From the NCBI RefSeq assembly GCF_003171515.1, contig NC_089397.1:496001-560000 (forward strand): a DNA stretch of 64,000 nt, in the 5' to 3' direction. Positions 23,120-33,892 of the stretch are shown in pieces. This DNA comes from Pyrenophora tritici-repentis (taxonomy: Eukaryota; Ascomycota; Dothideomycetes; Pleosporales; Pleosporaceae). The position numbers and the translations under genes were made by a program. The notes under the pieces were generated by a model. It was given only the letters and a program-made list of their open reading frames with translations. It was not told where the DNA came from and made no database searches. The first letter of the stretch is position 1. The number at the start of each line of letters is the position of its first letter.

Positions 23120-23551
23120 CTACAGCTTCTTCTTGGACTTTTCAGCCTCCTCCCGCATCTCTTCTTGGTCGTCCCGGAAAGCCATGATGACATAGGCTAT
23201 CAAGACGACGTTTGCCATGAGTGCGGCTAGACCCCCTGCATACGTTGCGTTGCCTAGATCAAATCAGCACTCCTCCTTAGCACATGACAAGGACGGCGCA
23301 CCCTGAAAGACCCAGTTCACGGTGAAGAAGTAGGTGCCGATTGGTAGTGTGATCATGGCAAAAGTGAAGCTCATCAACTTCCAGATGACAGATCTGTTGT
23401 CATGTAAGTCATGGTGTACGTCCATGTACTTCTACTTAGCATTGGAGACGCACGACGGCACAGCCGGAGAGGTGTTGGATGGCTCTGGTGCACCCTTTCC
23501 ATCGTAGTCGAGAGTCGACTTCTCGCTGGTAACAATCCGTCTAGTTGTCAT
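23120..23551 (-). CDS. vma21: V-ATPase assembly factor Vma21
   Basis: Three short exons, 23551..23454, 23393..23302 and 23253..23120, encode 107 aa; the gene is easy to miss because each exon is under 100 codons. The product has a hydrophilic N-terminus (MTTRRIVTSEKSTLDYDGK) and two membrane helices: VIWKLMSFTFAMITLPIGTY and AGGLAALMANVVLIAYVIMA, the second after NWVFQGNATY. A charged C-terminus ends in KSKKKL, consistent with lysine-based ER retrieval. Vma21 is an integral ER protein that escorts the V0 sector of the vacuolar proton ATPase during assembly. Introns are 60 and 48 nt with donors GTGCGT and GTGCGC. The gene is divergent from the Fun30 gene, with ATGs about 390 bp apart. Confidence 0.92.
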
Positions 23552-23941
23552 TTTGAGTATTGTGTTGTCGTGTGGTGTGGATCGTGCATGTGAGCGACAG
23601 GCCTCCAAGGCTGGTCCGCAGCCAAAAGCAGTAACGTAATAGAGAGGCGGAGGTCCAAGCGCAACATTTCCAACGCGTAAAGTGGTTCCAACGCGTGAGT
23701 GTTTTTGACGAAGCTCGCCACACGCTTTGGCCCTCACTTTGGCTAGATTTCGGCAAGGGCATAGCGAACCATGCTCGTTGCTTTGTCTACTCCCGTCCTC
23801 CTTTGTTTGTTTGCCTGAAGGTTCTTGTTTCCTTATCCTCTTCTTGTCCCCGCAAGGCGGCCAAGTCGATTTCCCACTCTCACCGCGCCCGCGCCCGCGA
23901 CCACGCACAACCAAAGTCGCTATTGTACTACTGGTTACACA
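23552..23941. promoter_or_regulatory. Shared divergent promoter of vma21 and the Fun30 gene
   Basis: This 390-bp interval between two divergent ATGs must contain both promoters. The right half is C/T-rich on the plus strand (23795-23940), as in many fungal leaders. Its role is inferred from gene arrangement; no specific factor site was identified. Confidence 0.5.
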
Positions 23942-26900
23942 ATGTATCGTCGCGATCCTATAGTCTCGTCTTCACCACCGCCTACTATATCACGCGCTGC
24001 TTCACATGGCAACGACGAAGCCAACGACACCTACGTCACCCAGCCGACGCAAATCCTCGGTGAACGCTCGCCTTTCTTTGCTGCGCCATCTGATAGCACC
24101 CAACCTACTCTTATAGTCACTCCGCGCGCAAACAGAGTCCAAAGCACCGTTTCTTCGCAATTGCAAGTCCCGCGCTCGTCGCCTACCCGCTACTCTTCGC
24201 CCGTCATGTCGCCCCAGTCGCAACGCCCGTATATGGGCTATAGCAATCCAATGGCGCCGCCTGGCACGAGCTTCTTTCCTCCACAAGCCGTTCGCAAGCC
24301 AATCCACGACATTACCTCTGACGACGATCCACCTGTCGAACGCGACCCGGACGAAGAAGAGTCTGAGTTCAGGTCGAACATACCCCTGTCTAAGATTGAG
24401 ATGGTTTCAATGACGTCGAGAGTTGAGGAGACACCGCAGAAGCCGATGTTCGATTTATCGGGATACAAATACAGCGGCGATGATTCACGGAAACGGCCGT
24501 CTGATCGCTACGGTTCAAGTACGCCACCGAAGAGGCAAAAGGCAGTGCCGCAAGGACGTCCTTCGCGTGCCATGCCAGTCGACTTGACCAGGGACGACGA
24601 AATGACTCTGGACGATATAAAAGATGTTACTATGAAGCACGCCACGCAACAACTAAAAAACGTATATCACTTACGTACAGTGAAGCAGGTGTACGAGGCG
24701 CTGGTCATGAAGAAGGGCAATGTCCAGGATGCTTCCACATACTTGGCAGACCAAGAGTCCGACGACGAGTTGCTTCAACTTCCTCAGTTTGGTGTAGCTC
24801 AGCCCAAGTCAAATCCGGTTGTCAAGAAGACTGCCCAGCGTGTATTGAAGCAGCCAGTGAAGTCATTACAGGACAAATACTCAAAGCTGGGAGCAACGCA
24901 GACTGCCCCGGTCGTCATTGATAGCCCTGAGAGGGAGCAACCGAGGAAGAGGGGTCGGCTCGTCAAGGGAACAGATAGGAAAGGCAGAGTCGCCTTTTCG
25001 CCCTCACCAGACGCTTCACCGCAGCGCCCGCAACCGCCCAAGAAGCAAGCCCCAATCGTTGTCTCTTCGGACGAGGATGAGGGTATTGACGCCGCGCATG
25101 TTATTGACGATGACGACCCGGACGCAAGCATGGCGGCGGAGAATAGTTTCGACGAGAAAGCTCTCTTGAACTTCTTCAACACTTGTTCAGTCGAGGCTAT
25201 GGTTGATCTGTCCGGGCACAAGGAGGAGGACATACAAGAGATATTCCAACAACGTCCTTTTGCTTCGCTCGATGCCGTTCGTAAAGTTCATGCCGACCTT
25301 GCACCAGTCGAGAAGGGAAAGAAGAAGGCTCGTAAGCCGCGAATAACAACCGGTACGCGCCTTGTGGAGTCCACCGAGGGTATGTGGAACGCATACTCTA
25401 CTATCGACTCAGTCGTCAAGCAATGTGAAGTCCTTGGAAAGCCAATGATTGCAGGAATGGCTCGATGGGGGATTGACATTTTTGGTGCTTCGACGGAGGA
25501 AGGCATGGATGTAACTAGTCTCGACGATAGCAGCGACACCAGCTCTGCGCGAGACTCAGGTTATCACACGCCGCGGAGTCCCAATGGCAGCGATACGGAG
25601 TTACAGAGCGTACGCAAAGCAGCCAGCCGTACGAAGCTACTGAAACAGCCTGCCATCATGAATGATGATATCGAGCTCAAAGACTATCAGGTTGTCGGTC
25701 TCAACTGGCTGAATCTTTTGTGGCAGACGAAGACATCTGGTATTTTGGCCGACGACATGGGTCTGGGCAAGACATGCCAAATTATTGCGTTTTTATCGCA
25801 TCTGAAAGAGCAAAACGGGGGCAAACCTGCGCTTATTGTTGTACCAGGATCGACTTTGGAGAACTGGTGTCGTGAATTTGAGCGCTTCTCAAAGACCATC
25901 CACTTTACGCCATACTACGGATCACAAGCAGAGCGCTTTTTGCACCAGGACAGCATTCTTGAGAATATCCGGCAGGGCACGTGTGATGTGATCATCACAA
26001 CGTACGACCTGACGTTTAGGAAAGACGATCTTGTCTTCCTCAAGAGGTGCCGACCTGAGATTTGCATCTTTGACGAAGGCCATATGCTGAAGAATGCCAA
26101 CACGATCCGATACAAGAGCTTGATGAAGATCCCTACTCCCTGTAGGATCTTGTTGACTGGTACGCCGCTGCAGAACAGTCTTCAAGAGCTCATGTCGATC
26201 CTTGGTTTCTTGATGCCCAAGGTCTTCTACGGAGATCAGCAAGAGGAAGTTCAGGAGATGTTGCAGATTTTGTTCAAACACAAGGCCAAGACTATGGAGA
26301 GCGACTCGCATAGCTCTTTACTGTCTGCGCAGCGTATCCAGCGTGCTCGTACGATGTTGATGCCGTTTATTCTCCGACGAAAGAAGGCACAGGTGCTCAA
26401 GCATCTCCCGAAGAAGACTTCACGCGTTGAGTACTGCGACCTCACCGATACCCAGAGGACGCTGTACAACGAGCAACTAGCCAAGCAGCGCAAGATTCTC
26501 GAGGACCGAGCCGCTGGCATTCCCGTCAAGGATCACGCCAACGTTATGATGAAGCTTCGTCAAGCAGCTATTCATCCTCTACTCTTTCGTCACCGTTACG
26601 ACAACGATAAGATTCGGAAGATGGCCAAAGCCTGTCTAAAGGAAGAGACCTTTGCCGAAAGCAACCCGGACATCATCTACGAAGAGCTAGAGCTCTACCA
26701 AGACTACCAATGTCACCAGCTTGCTTCCAAGTATCGCGCCCTCAAGAAATTCGAGCTCCAAAACCACGAATGGATGGACTCCGGCAAGGTCGCCAAACTC
26801 CTTGCGCTACTGAAGAAATACAAGGAAAACGGCGATCGCGCCCTCGTCTTCTCGCAATTCACGTCCGTCATGGATATCCTCGGCTGGGTCTTTGACGACC

Positions 26901-27442
26901 ACGACATCAATTTCATGCGCATGGACGGCTCCACTCCAATCCAAGAGCGCCAGTCTTTGATGGACGTTTTCTACCAAGACGAATCAATCCAGCTCTTCAT
27001 GATCAGCACAAAGAGCGGTGGTGCAGGTATCAACCTCGCCTGTGCTAACAAAGTCATCATCTTCGACTCGTCGTTCAACCCACAAGACGACATCCAAGCC
27101 GAGAACCGTGCTCACCGCGTCGGTCAAACGCGCGAGGTGGAAGTTGTACGACTTGTAACCAAGGACACCGTCGAAGAGCAGATCTACGCTCTTGGCGTGA
27201 GTAAGCTTGAGCTAGATAAGATGGTGCAGGGAGAAGAAGGCGAAGATAAAGGCAAGGGCAAGAAGAAAGATACCACCGCTTTGAGCAAAGCCGAGGAAGC
27301 CGGTATAGAAGCTGTTGAGTTGATGATGATGCAGCAACTCAAGAGTCCGGAGGAGAAGTCAGATAAAGACATGGGAAAAGGAGATGTCAAGGAGTTGTAC
27401 TTGGATGGCTTGAAGAAGGCGGGTTTGGATGTTGCGGCTTGA
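23942..27442 (+). CDS. Fun30/Fft3-type SNF2 chromatin remodeller
   Basis: A single exon of 1166 aa from the ATG at 23942; the frame is open further upstream but with no family-like sequence. The disordered N-terminus contains a CUE-like helical segment (about 221-270, LDDIKDVTMKHATQQLKNVY). A small helical module near 408-455 (LLNFFNTCSVEAMVDLSGHK) is followed by the SNF2 ATPase. Key motifs are Walker A in LADDMGLGKTCQ (about 600-612), Walker B as DEGH (about 709), LTGTPLQN, and in the helicase C lobe SGGAGINLACANKVIIFD (about 1024) and QAENRAHRVGQ. DEGH rather than DEAH, a CUE-like element and this length define the Fun30/SMARCAD1/Fft3 group. They slide nucleosomes or exchange histones, protect heterochromatin boundaries and promote DNA-end resection in the nucleus. 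Confidence 0.93.
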   Translation: MYRRDPIVSSSPPPTISRAASHGNDEANDTYVTQPTQILGERSPFFAAPSDSTQPTLIVTPRANRVQSTVSSQLQVPRSSPTRYSSPVMSPQSQRPYMGYSNPMAPPGTSFFPPQAVRKPIHDITSDDDPPVERDPDEEESEFRSNIPLSKIEMVSMTSRVEETPQKPMFDLSGYKYSGDDSRKRPSDRYGSSTPPKRQKAVPQGRPSRAMPVDLTRDDEMTLDDIKDVTMKHATQQLKNVYHLRTVKQVYEALVMKKGNVQDASTYLADQESDDELLQLPQFGVAQPKSNPVVKKTAQRVLKQPVKSLQDKYSKLGATQTAPVVIDSPEREQPRKRGRLVKGTDRKGRVAFSPSPDASPQRPQPPKKQAPIVVSSDEDEGIDAAHVIDDDDPDASMAAENSFDEKALLNFFNTCSVEAMVDLSGHKEEDIQEIFQQRPFASLDAVRKVHADLAPVEKGKKKARKPRITTGTRLVESTEGMWNAYSTIDSVVKQCEVLGKPMIAGMARWGIDIFGASTEEGMDVTSLDDSSDTSSARDSGYHTPRSPNGSDTELQSVRKAASRTKLLKQPAIMNDDIELKDYQVVGLNWLNLLWQTKTSGILADDMGLGKTCQIIAFLSHLKEQNGGKPALIVVPGSTLENWCREFERFSKTIHFTPYYGSQAERFLHQDSILENIRQGTCDVIITTYDLTFRKDDLVFLKRCRPEICIFDEGHMLKNANTIRYKSLMKIPTPCRILLTGTPLQNSLQELMSILGFLMPKVFYGDQQEEVQEMLQILFKHKAKTMESDSHSSLLSAQRIQRARTMLMPFILRRKKAQVLKHLPKKTSRVEYCDLTDTQRTLYNEQLAKQRKILEDRAAGIPVKDHANVMMKLRQAAIHPLLFRHRYDNDKIRKMAKACLKEETFAESNPDIIYEELELYQDYQCHQLASKYRALKKFELQNHEWMDSGKVAKLLALLKKYKENGDRALVFSQFTSVMDILGWVFDDHDINFMRMDGSTPIQERQSLMDVFYQDESIQLFMISTKSGGAGINLACANKVIIFDSSFNPQDDIQAENRAHRVGQTREVEVVRLVTKDTVEEQIYALGVSKLELDKMVQGEEGEDKGKGKKKDTTALSKAEEAGIEAVELMMMQQLKSPEEKSDKDMGKGDVKELYLDGLKKAGLDVAA

Positions 27443-28034
27443 TGAACTAGACGGCAGTTGTTCAATGACGTTTTGGTATACAGGAAAGAAAAGTTGGTTA
27501 TGAGTTGTGGTATGAGGTTGCATGGATGGGGTGTTTAGATGTTTTCGGTCAAAGTACAGTGGTGTATAGCATAGCATTCAGCGTAGGCGTTTTTTTATTT
27601 TCTTCGCTTCTTCGCTTCTTCATTGAGACCACAGGGTAGGCTGGGGGTTCTTTCCAAACATAGATTACGTTTCTTTTCGCTTCTTCTTCTTCTTCTTCTA
27701 GGATAATTAGGTAGCCGGTAGTACGATTCTACCTTGACACGCAATATTAGACTTGAACCTTGTCTTTTACAACTTCAATCAAGTCACGTTGGGACTAGTA
27801 CAGTACAGTATGGTGAAAGGATCCCCATTCAATAAGCATACTACATATTGAACAAACCAAAACGGCTACTATACTATACTACATTCTAGTTTCCGTTCTC
27901 CCGTTCCCCTTTACCGATCCGAACCCCAACCCCGAAGACGATAAAACCAGTATTAAAAGAGTGGTTACACCAGAAAGTTTACAAGCAAGACCAAAAGTAC
28001 AAGTTTTCAATGGATGGAATGGATAAGTGTCTGT
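27443..28034. other. intergenic between convergent genes
   Basis: These 592 bp are the 3' regions of the Fun30 gene and the SH3BGR-like gene. They include CTT-rich tracts near 27600-27615 and 27680-27700. No gene is seen. Confidence 0.55.
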
Positions 28035-29841
28035 TTAATCCTTGACACTTACACCAGCTTTACTCGCGTCTTTGGCGGGTTGGGCTTGTGTTTTTTCCTC
28101 TTCTTCGTCTTCGTCTTCGTCTGAGCTTTCTTCTTCATCTTCTTCGTCGTCATCTTCCTCTTCGTCGTCGTCCTCTTCTGAGCTTTCCTCTTCTTCTTCG
28201 TCCTCTTCGGCTTTGCTTGAGGGGTCTGCTGCTGGGGCTGCTGGCTTAGGTTCTTCATCCTCGTCCTCTTCTGAGGACTCCTCTTCTTCGTCGTCTTCTT
28301 CGCTGCTCTCTTCTGTTGTAGCAGTCTTGTCTGCTGCGTCACTCGCTTCCGCCTCTGCTGGTTTAGAAGCCTCGCCTCCTTCGCTCTTCTCTCCCTCGGA
28401 CTCTTCTTCTGGGCTTTCTTCTTCATCCTTTTTGTCTTCTTCGTCTTTCTTCTCCGTTGTAGCGGCTACCGCAGCTGCAGCGCCCGCGGCACCCACGGCA
28501 CCTGCAGCAACCGCAGCCTTCTTTGCTCCACCAACAGGCGTCTTTGTCGTTTTCTTCGCATCTGTAGGTTTGGGGATGCCCGACCGGGCTGTCGGCCTGG
28601 TGGTCTTGACATCCTTAGCCTTGACGGCCTCCTTGCTCTTTGTATCCTTGACAGTCGTCGCTTTCGCCCTTGGTTTTGCAGCGGGTTTGCCGAGACCGAA
28701 GAGACCTCCTGCGGCAGGTTTTCTGGTGGAGGTGGTGGTAGTTTTCGGCTTTGCGTCTTTGGACCCTGACGCTGACGAGGACGCGGTCTTCGCCTTTACA
28801 TCTTTTGTCGTCGTAGCTTTTGCCGTCGTAGCTTTTGCCGTCGTAGCTTTTGCCGTCGTAGCTTTTGCCGTCGTAGCCTTCACTGTTGTAGCCTTTGCTG
28901 TTGTAGTCCTCGTCGTCGCAGCCTTGGCCTTTACATCCTTTGCTTTTGTGTCTTTGGTTGCGGCGGGCTTGGCGTCGGCTTTCGCGGTCGCAGGCTTCGT
29001 ATCTTTGGCCGCTTCTTTGGCTGTCGTCGGTGTCTGTGGGAGAGGGACTGATTTCGGCGAGAGGATTCCACTGGGGGTCTCTTTCATCGGGCTCTTCGCG
29101 GCTGCGACTGTCGGCGTATCTGGAAGCGGTACCGATTTTGGCGAGAGGATACTACTCGGCGTCTCTTTGACCGGGCTCTCCAAGTTTGCGACGCCTGGTG
29201 TCACAGGAAGCGGGACTGACTTTGGCGAGAGAATGCCACTGGTCGCGGAGGTTGGGGTATTTGTCTTCTCGCTCAACAGCGGGTTTGTCGTCTTGATACT
29301 AGTCGGTGTAGGCTTCAAGCTCGCCGCCTTCTTCGCTGCTTCAGCGCCCAGTTGGCGAAGCGCGAGGTTCGTCTCCGGGCTCGGGATCACGACATTCTCC
29401 TTCTTCGCAGCTGCGCTTGCGGGAATGATCGATGACGGTGCGGATACCATGGGTGGCCCAGGTTTCGCGGGGAATGGGGTGAAAGCTGAGGTGACTCCCA
29501 GCGCTTCTCTAATCTCATCGTACTCGTTCCATTCTTCAATTTCAGTGATGCCCTGGCTTGTGTGTTAGTCTGATGCGCCAAACACGCGCCGCCATTGAAC
29601 CTACACCCAAGACATATCCCTCCTTGACTATCAACGGAAGCTTCTTCCCACTGGCTCTCCGCTGGAACAACTTCTTTGCTAGCTCATCTGTCGCGGTATC
29701 AACGCCCTTGAACGGAATCTTGTTCGCCCGCAGGATTGTCTCAATTCGCGAGGTAGCAGTGATGATGTGCGAGGACCCAGCAGTCAGCGAGGTGAAGAGA
29801 TAAATGGTCGGGTCATTGTCGTAGACACTGAGTTCGGTCAT
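28035..29841 (-). CDS. SH3BGR/glutaredoxin-like N-terminal domain with long repetitive acidic tail
   Basis: Two exons, 29841..29605 and 29552..28035, encode 584 aa. Residues 1 to about 100 form a thioredoxin-fold, SH3BGR-like domain: YLFTSLTAGSSHIITATSRIETIL, then RRASGKKLPLIVKEGYVLGG and GITEIEEWNEYDEIREALG. A redox CxxC is absent, as in SH3BGR proteins. Three copies of an ILSPKSVPLPxTP motif follow (about 175-255), then a Lys/Thr/Ala-rich region with tandem KATTA pentapeptides (near 28800-28925). A second basic segment and an acidic Ser/Glu/Asp C-terminus (roughly the last 130 residues) complete it. The tail is almost certainly disordered. The mixed-charge, histone-tail-like composition could mediate protein or chromatin binding; this is inference. 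The antisense strand also has a long frame over this tail, but it is a Ser/Val/Ala shadow of the repeats. Confidence 0.75.
28801..28925 (-). repeat. 15-nt tandem repeat encoding KATTA/TAKAT pentapeptides
   Basis: On the plus strand the 15-mer GCTTTTGCCGTCGTA occurs in consecutive near-perfect copies around 28815-28875, with diverged copies on both sides. It lies in frame inside the SH3BGR-like gene, so copy-number changes would alter the protein in steps of five residues. Confidence 0.85.
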
Positions 29842-30257
29842 GGTTGCAGCTCAATCGGGGGGGAAACACAGGAGAGATAGCTTTGTAGGTTCGCGACGCA
29901 ATGAGTTGAGAGAAGAGAAAATATACAGCGCAATGCAGCAGAAGCCAATGCAGCTTGATGCAGGCTTATACAGGCTAAAGACGGCGTGCAGCGCTCGTGG
30001 TTTCACTATGAAGGGAATGCATGGGAGTCAGGACGATAGCAATAGACGCGAGACCCTGAGCGCGGGGCAGACGCTGGACCCTGGGTCGATGATCCATGAA
30101 ACCGCCACGGCGGCGCATGCTGCATGCAGGTCACTCACGCACGTCAATTACGAGCTGCAGCTGAAGAAAATGCTTATATTTTTTCATATCAAAAAGGGAA
30201 GCGAAGATTACTAATTATCAAGAACATAGGAAAGTACGTCGTCATTCGAAATAAACA
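29842..30257. other. intergenic, no gene seen
   Basis: These 416 bp between two minus-strand genes contain the SH3BGR-like gene promoter and the bZIP gene 3' UTR. A frame at 29840-30214 on the plus strand lacks features and overlaps the expected promoter. Confidence 0.55.
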
Positions 30258-31795
30258 TTAAGCCAAGGGTGTGGCACCGTTTGAGAACTTGCCAGCAAGG
30301 ACAGTCATCAGAGCGTCGCTGACTTCGAACTCTTCAAGGACTGCACCAAAGCTGCCAAAAACAGTTAGCCATTAATGTCTTCTTGTAAACTTGTCTTGGC
30401 TTCAACATACCCGTAACATCGGACTTTGGCGAGAAGCTCTCCTTTCATGAGCTCAATGTCCTCTTTCGACAGGGTGCGAAAGTTTTCGTTTTGGATAATT
30501 TTCGCCCAGGCCATAATGGGCGTAATCTCCCCATCAAGGGGTAGACGGTTGCTGAGGTCCAGCAGTTTCATCAAGTCCGGCATCTTGACGTCCGGCATCT
30601 GATGGGGGTACTTCTCCTCTGGGCAGTTCGTGATGTGCGCATCAGGGGGTGCCGTCGCCATGAGCGCATGGCCGCTGATGTTGTCGTCGGCTTCGTGGGC
30701 ACGTACCATAAGGAATTGCATGTGGTCCATGCAGGGTCGCTCGAGTCTGTCAGACGCAGTCGTCAGAACAGAGCTTGTAATGTGTGATAAGATGAGCGCA
30801 TACAGAAGTCGAAAGATGACGAAGAAGAAGACGGAGAAAATGACGTAGAAACGTAAGCGCATTTACTGCTGGGGTGGAGGAGAAAGATAGGGCGATCGGT
30901 CGTACGTTAGAACGAAGTCAATGCCAATTTGGTCATAGTCCAGTCCGTTGTGCTGGTGATGGTTCGGTTGTTGGGCTTGCTGCTGAAGAGTCATACCCTG
31001 GCCGCCCATGCCATCGTGGGAGGCCGATCCGTTGGTTGGTGGTGATGTATAACCGGTTGATGCTGACCCTGGCCCGTAGCCTGAAATGCTGCCGTTGGAA
31101 CTTCCATACGTGGAGCTGCCGACCTGGCCCATTCCGTTCGTTGGAGACGTCATGTGTTCGAAAGAGATGCCATGCGCCATGAGCAGTTCTCGTAGTCTCC
31201 GGTTCTCTTCGGCAAAGGCGTCGCGTTCCCTCGATGTAGTAGCGAATGTGTCCTTTAGGCGGATAACCTCTTGTTCGAGGGCCTTGATGTACAGCTCCTT
31301 CCTTTCACGATGTGTTCTTATCAACGAGTTAGTGCCTGAAGTTACGCATATCTGTGCTCATTGTTACCTCTGTGCCTGACGGTTCAGCTCTTGTCGCCTA
31401 GTCAAGGCGGGCTTACTATCAGGCTTGGGACCCCTTCTCTTGGGTGGTTGACCATCTTGTTCTTGTCAGTCTTGCCATCATATCCGCGTCATACTTGACA
31501 AACCTCTCGTAGTCTTCTTGTCCGTCAGGCTCTTGAAGAAACCAAATTGGGCTAGAGGACTCTTGGTATCGCTGCCTAATGATTGCCATTGCCCTGCACT
31601 CTCCATATCCGACGCAAAGCCAGCGAGGCTACCTCTCCTGCTGCTGTCCATGCTCATCTCAGAAAAGCATTCCGAGGGGCGGCGGGAGGCAGCAGGAGAA
31701 GGATACTCGTTGACCGCGCCGGGTGGAGGGTAGGTGGGCGCCATGGTCAGCACGTGGGTCTCAGGCCAGGAAACGAAGCGGTTGTGGTGCGCCAT
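30258..31795 (-). CDS. bZIP transcription factor
   Basis: Five exons, 31795..31504, 31455..31368, 31316..30906, 30746..30411 and 30351..30258, encode 406 aa. The basic region spans residues about 105-137 across two splices (KRRGPKPDSKPALTRRQEL, then NRQAQRTHRERKELYIKALE). A leucine zipper with heptads follows to about residue 170 (RLRELLMAHGI). The signature NRQAQRTHR resembles the fungal Yap/Pap1 NxxAQxxFR class with His in place of Phe. The middle is Gly/Ser/Gln-rich. The C-terminal half (LERPCMDHMQFLMVRAHEAD ... AWAKIIQNENFRTL) is helical and may bind a ligand or partner. The acceptor before THRERK and the 159-nt intron at 30905..30747 are frame-supported. It is nuclear; targets are unknown. 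The 5' leader may be long. Confidence 0.85.
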
Positions 31796-33892
31796 GGTAT
31801 TGGAAGATTATGCGTAGTGCGTAGATGAAGAAAAACAAAAGAAAATTATGTAGATGCGACCTCGGAAAGTGTGTGTGATGAGCGAGCGTGACGAGCTTGG
31901 ACAGCAAAAGAAAGTAGCCAGGACATGTATATGTACTGTTCCCAGAGCCTCGATGCGATTCAGGCAAGCTAGGTATAGTTCGCAAACTCCAGGTCGTTCA
32001 TGCCTCGTAATCCACGTCCGGCATGCATACGAGCCGCGAGGCACGTGTGCCACCGTTCATGCTGAAGTTGAATGATGCTGCCTTGACGAGACTGGTTTTG
32101 TCTCTGCAGTACGATTCAACGTGGGGCAGAGAGAAAAAGAGCATGAACGGGGGTAGGCCAATAACGCAGCGAGTCCGGGCGTGCCAAGTACAGAATACAG
32201 GAGTCGCGAAGCGGAGACAAAACAGAATCAACTTCAAAGTACGGAGATATTAAAGCACTGGACGACGCCAAGAAAACTTACACTTACCACTACCGCTTTG
32301 GTAATTCGTGTCCCCAATGGAGGGGTCGGTTTTGATCGTGGTAGCCATGCTATGTGAGCTGCATGGATCAACGCGTACACGCACGCTCGAACCGTTCTCT
32401 TCGGCACTCGGTTTTGCGGAGAGGTTTGAAGCGGTACCTGGAGGCCTGTCAGTCAACGTCCAACGACCCCGGTGCACATCTGAAACGTACAGAGTCGGTG
32501 TTGTTGGTCGTCAAAGACGTCGATTAGATGGCCACAGCAGCGCGGCTCTTGGCGGAAGAGGGCTTCAAGTCGGAGCACCTGAGGCTTTTGGTCGGGCTCC
32601 GAGTCCTACTCAAGTCTAATACCTCGGGCACACGCGTGACGGTGATGGCTGAAAGGTGGGAGCTACCGTCGGCGAGTGAGGGCTGAGGCAGTTGAGACGC
32701 GATGGTGCTCTTGGCGTCGCAGATCCGGTTGTAGTACAGCGGACGGGAGTGCGGGCTCGTCAGAAGGGCACTTGGAGACTCTTACACTTACAGGTGTGAA
32801 GCTCCAGAGAGTTTACCTAGTAGCTTCCAGGCCGCGACAATGCGCTAACCAGTCGATCCCATCTGGGCTGGATGTCGACGCCACCACAGCCCCAGATAGC
32901 GATTTGGAATCTGGCTGTGATCCGGGCCTAAGTTAGCACCTTACGGAGACGCAAAAAGGGTCAATGCACAGCATCGAGTAGCTTTTGCATCTGTCAAGCC
33001 CAGTGCGTCTTTGCCTCCCCTGATGTTTAGCGGATTCATGTCTGCGGCTCTGCCATCCACGGTCTAGAGTCCCGAGGTCTGGAGCTGACCGCCACCCGTT
33101 TCGTACAGTGGCGCGGGACCGCAACAAGTAACATCCCAGCACCATGCGCAAAAAGAAATCACTGGCATGCAACAAAACATCACCATTTGCAAATACCCAT
33201 CACAGCGAGTTGGAGACCAAGGCCGAACTTGTTGAGGCCAAACTTTCAACCTTGGCTTACCCGGACAATCCGGGAAAATGTCTCCAGGCTAGGTCCTCGC
33301 CATGTCCGCATAGACAGTTCACCGGTAACTAACCGCAGGCCCCTTCCCCCCAAACCCATGGTCAGTAAATAGTTTAGAGTGCATAGTTTGTGGGGCAGCC
33401 AATCGCTAGCAATCCGGCTCACATCCGGCAACATGTTTCCCGTCGATCTCTTACGACATTGTCCATGCACATCATGAACCCCGACACACTTCATTATAGG
33501 ATCATTCTACTACCTACCCCGTTCTGCCTCGACACCATACTGTTCTCACACGGCCTGGACTCCAGCAAAATTTTGTCGCCTACACGTCACTTGTGTCACA
33601 AACGTTTAGGGCTTGTCTTTGAGGCTCTGCTCAATCTCCCACTGACTTCCCGTGTCAAGTCAGAAGCAGCTTGATAGCGCCACTGACTTCTTGGCTCTGA
33701 TGCCCTTCCCCTGGCCTCCTGAGGACTCACAACAGCACGTGATTACAGTATTGGAGGTAAGAGTCCTATTGTTACGTCTCAATGTAGTGGAGGTTGAATC
33801 GATGCACACATCAAGATATCCCAAGCTTGTATCGTATCCGTGAAGTCATCATCTCCCCGGCCTGACATCCCCCGCCCATAGCCTGCGATGTC
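31796..33892. other. 2.1-kb region without a firm gene
   Basis: This stretch lies upstream of the bZIP gene (minus) and downstream of the small gene at 33.9 kb. It contains a 32-codon minus-strand frame starting at 32348 (MATTIKTDPSIGD) followed by a good donor (GTAAGTGT near 32285). That could be a leader exon, but it cannot join the bZIP frame, because an in-frame TAA with no later acceptor precedes 31795. A 52-codon plus-strand frame from 32528 is also unsupported. The region may be a long leader/promoter or hold a short unrecognised transcript. Confidence 0.4.

Noticed and set aside
28042..29568. A 508-codon plus-strand frame opposite the SH3BGR-like gene.
   Set aside because: It is a Ser/Val/Ala/Phe-rich antisense shadow of the repetitive tail, with no family features; the minus-strand gene has a recognisable N-terminal domain and splice sites.
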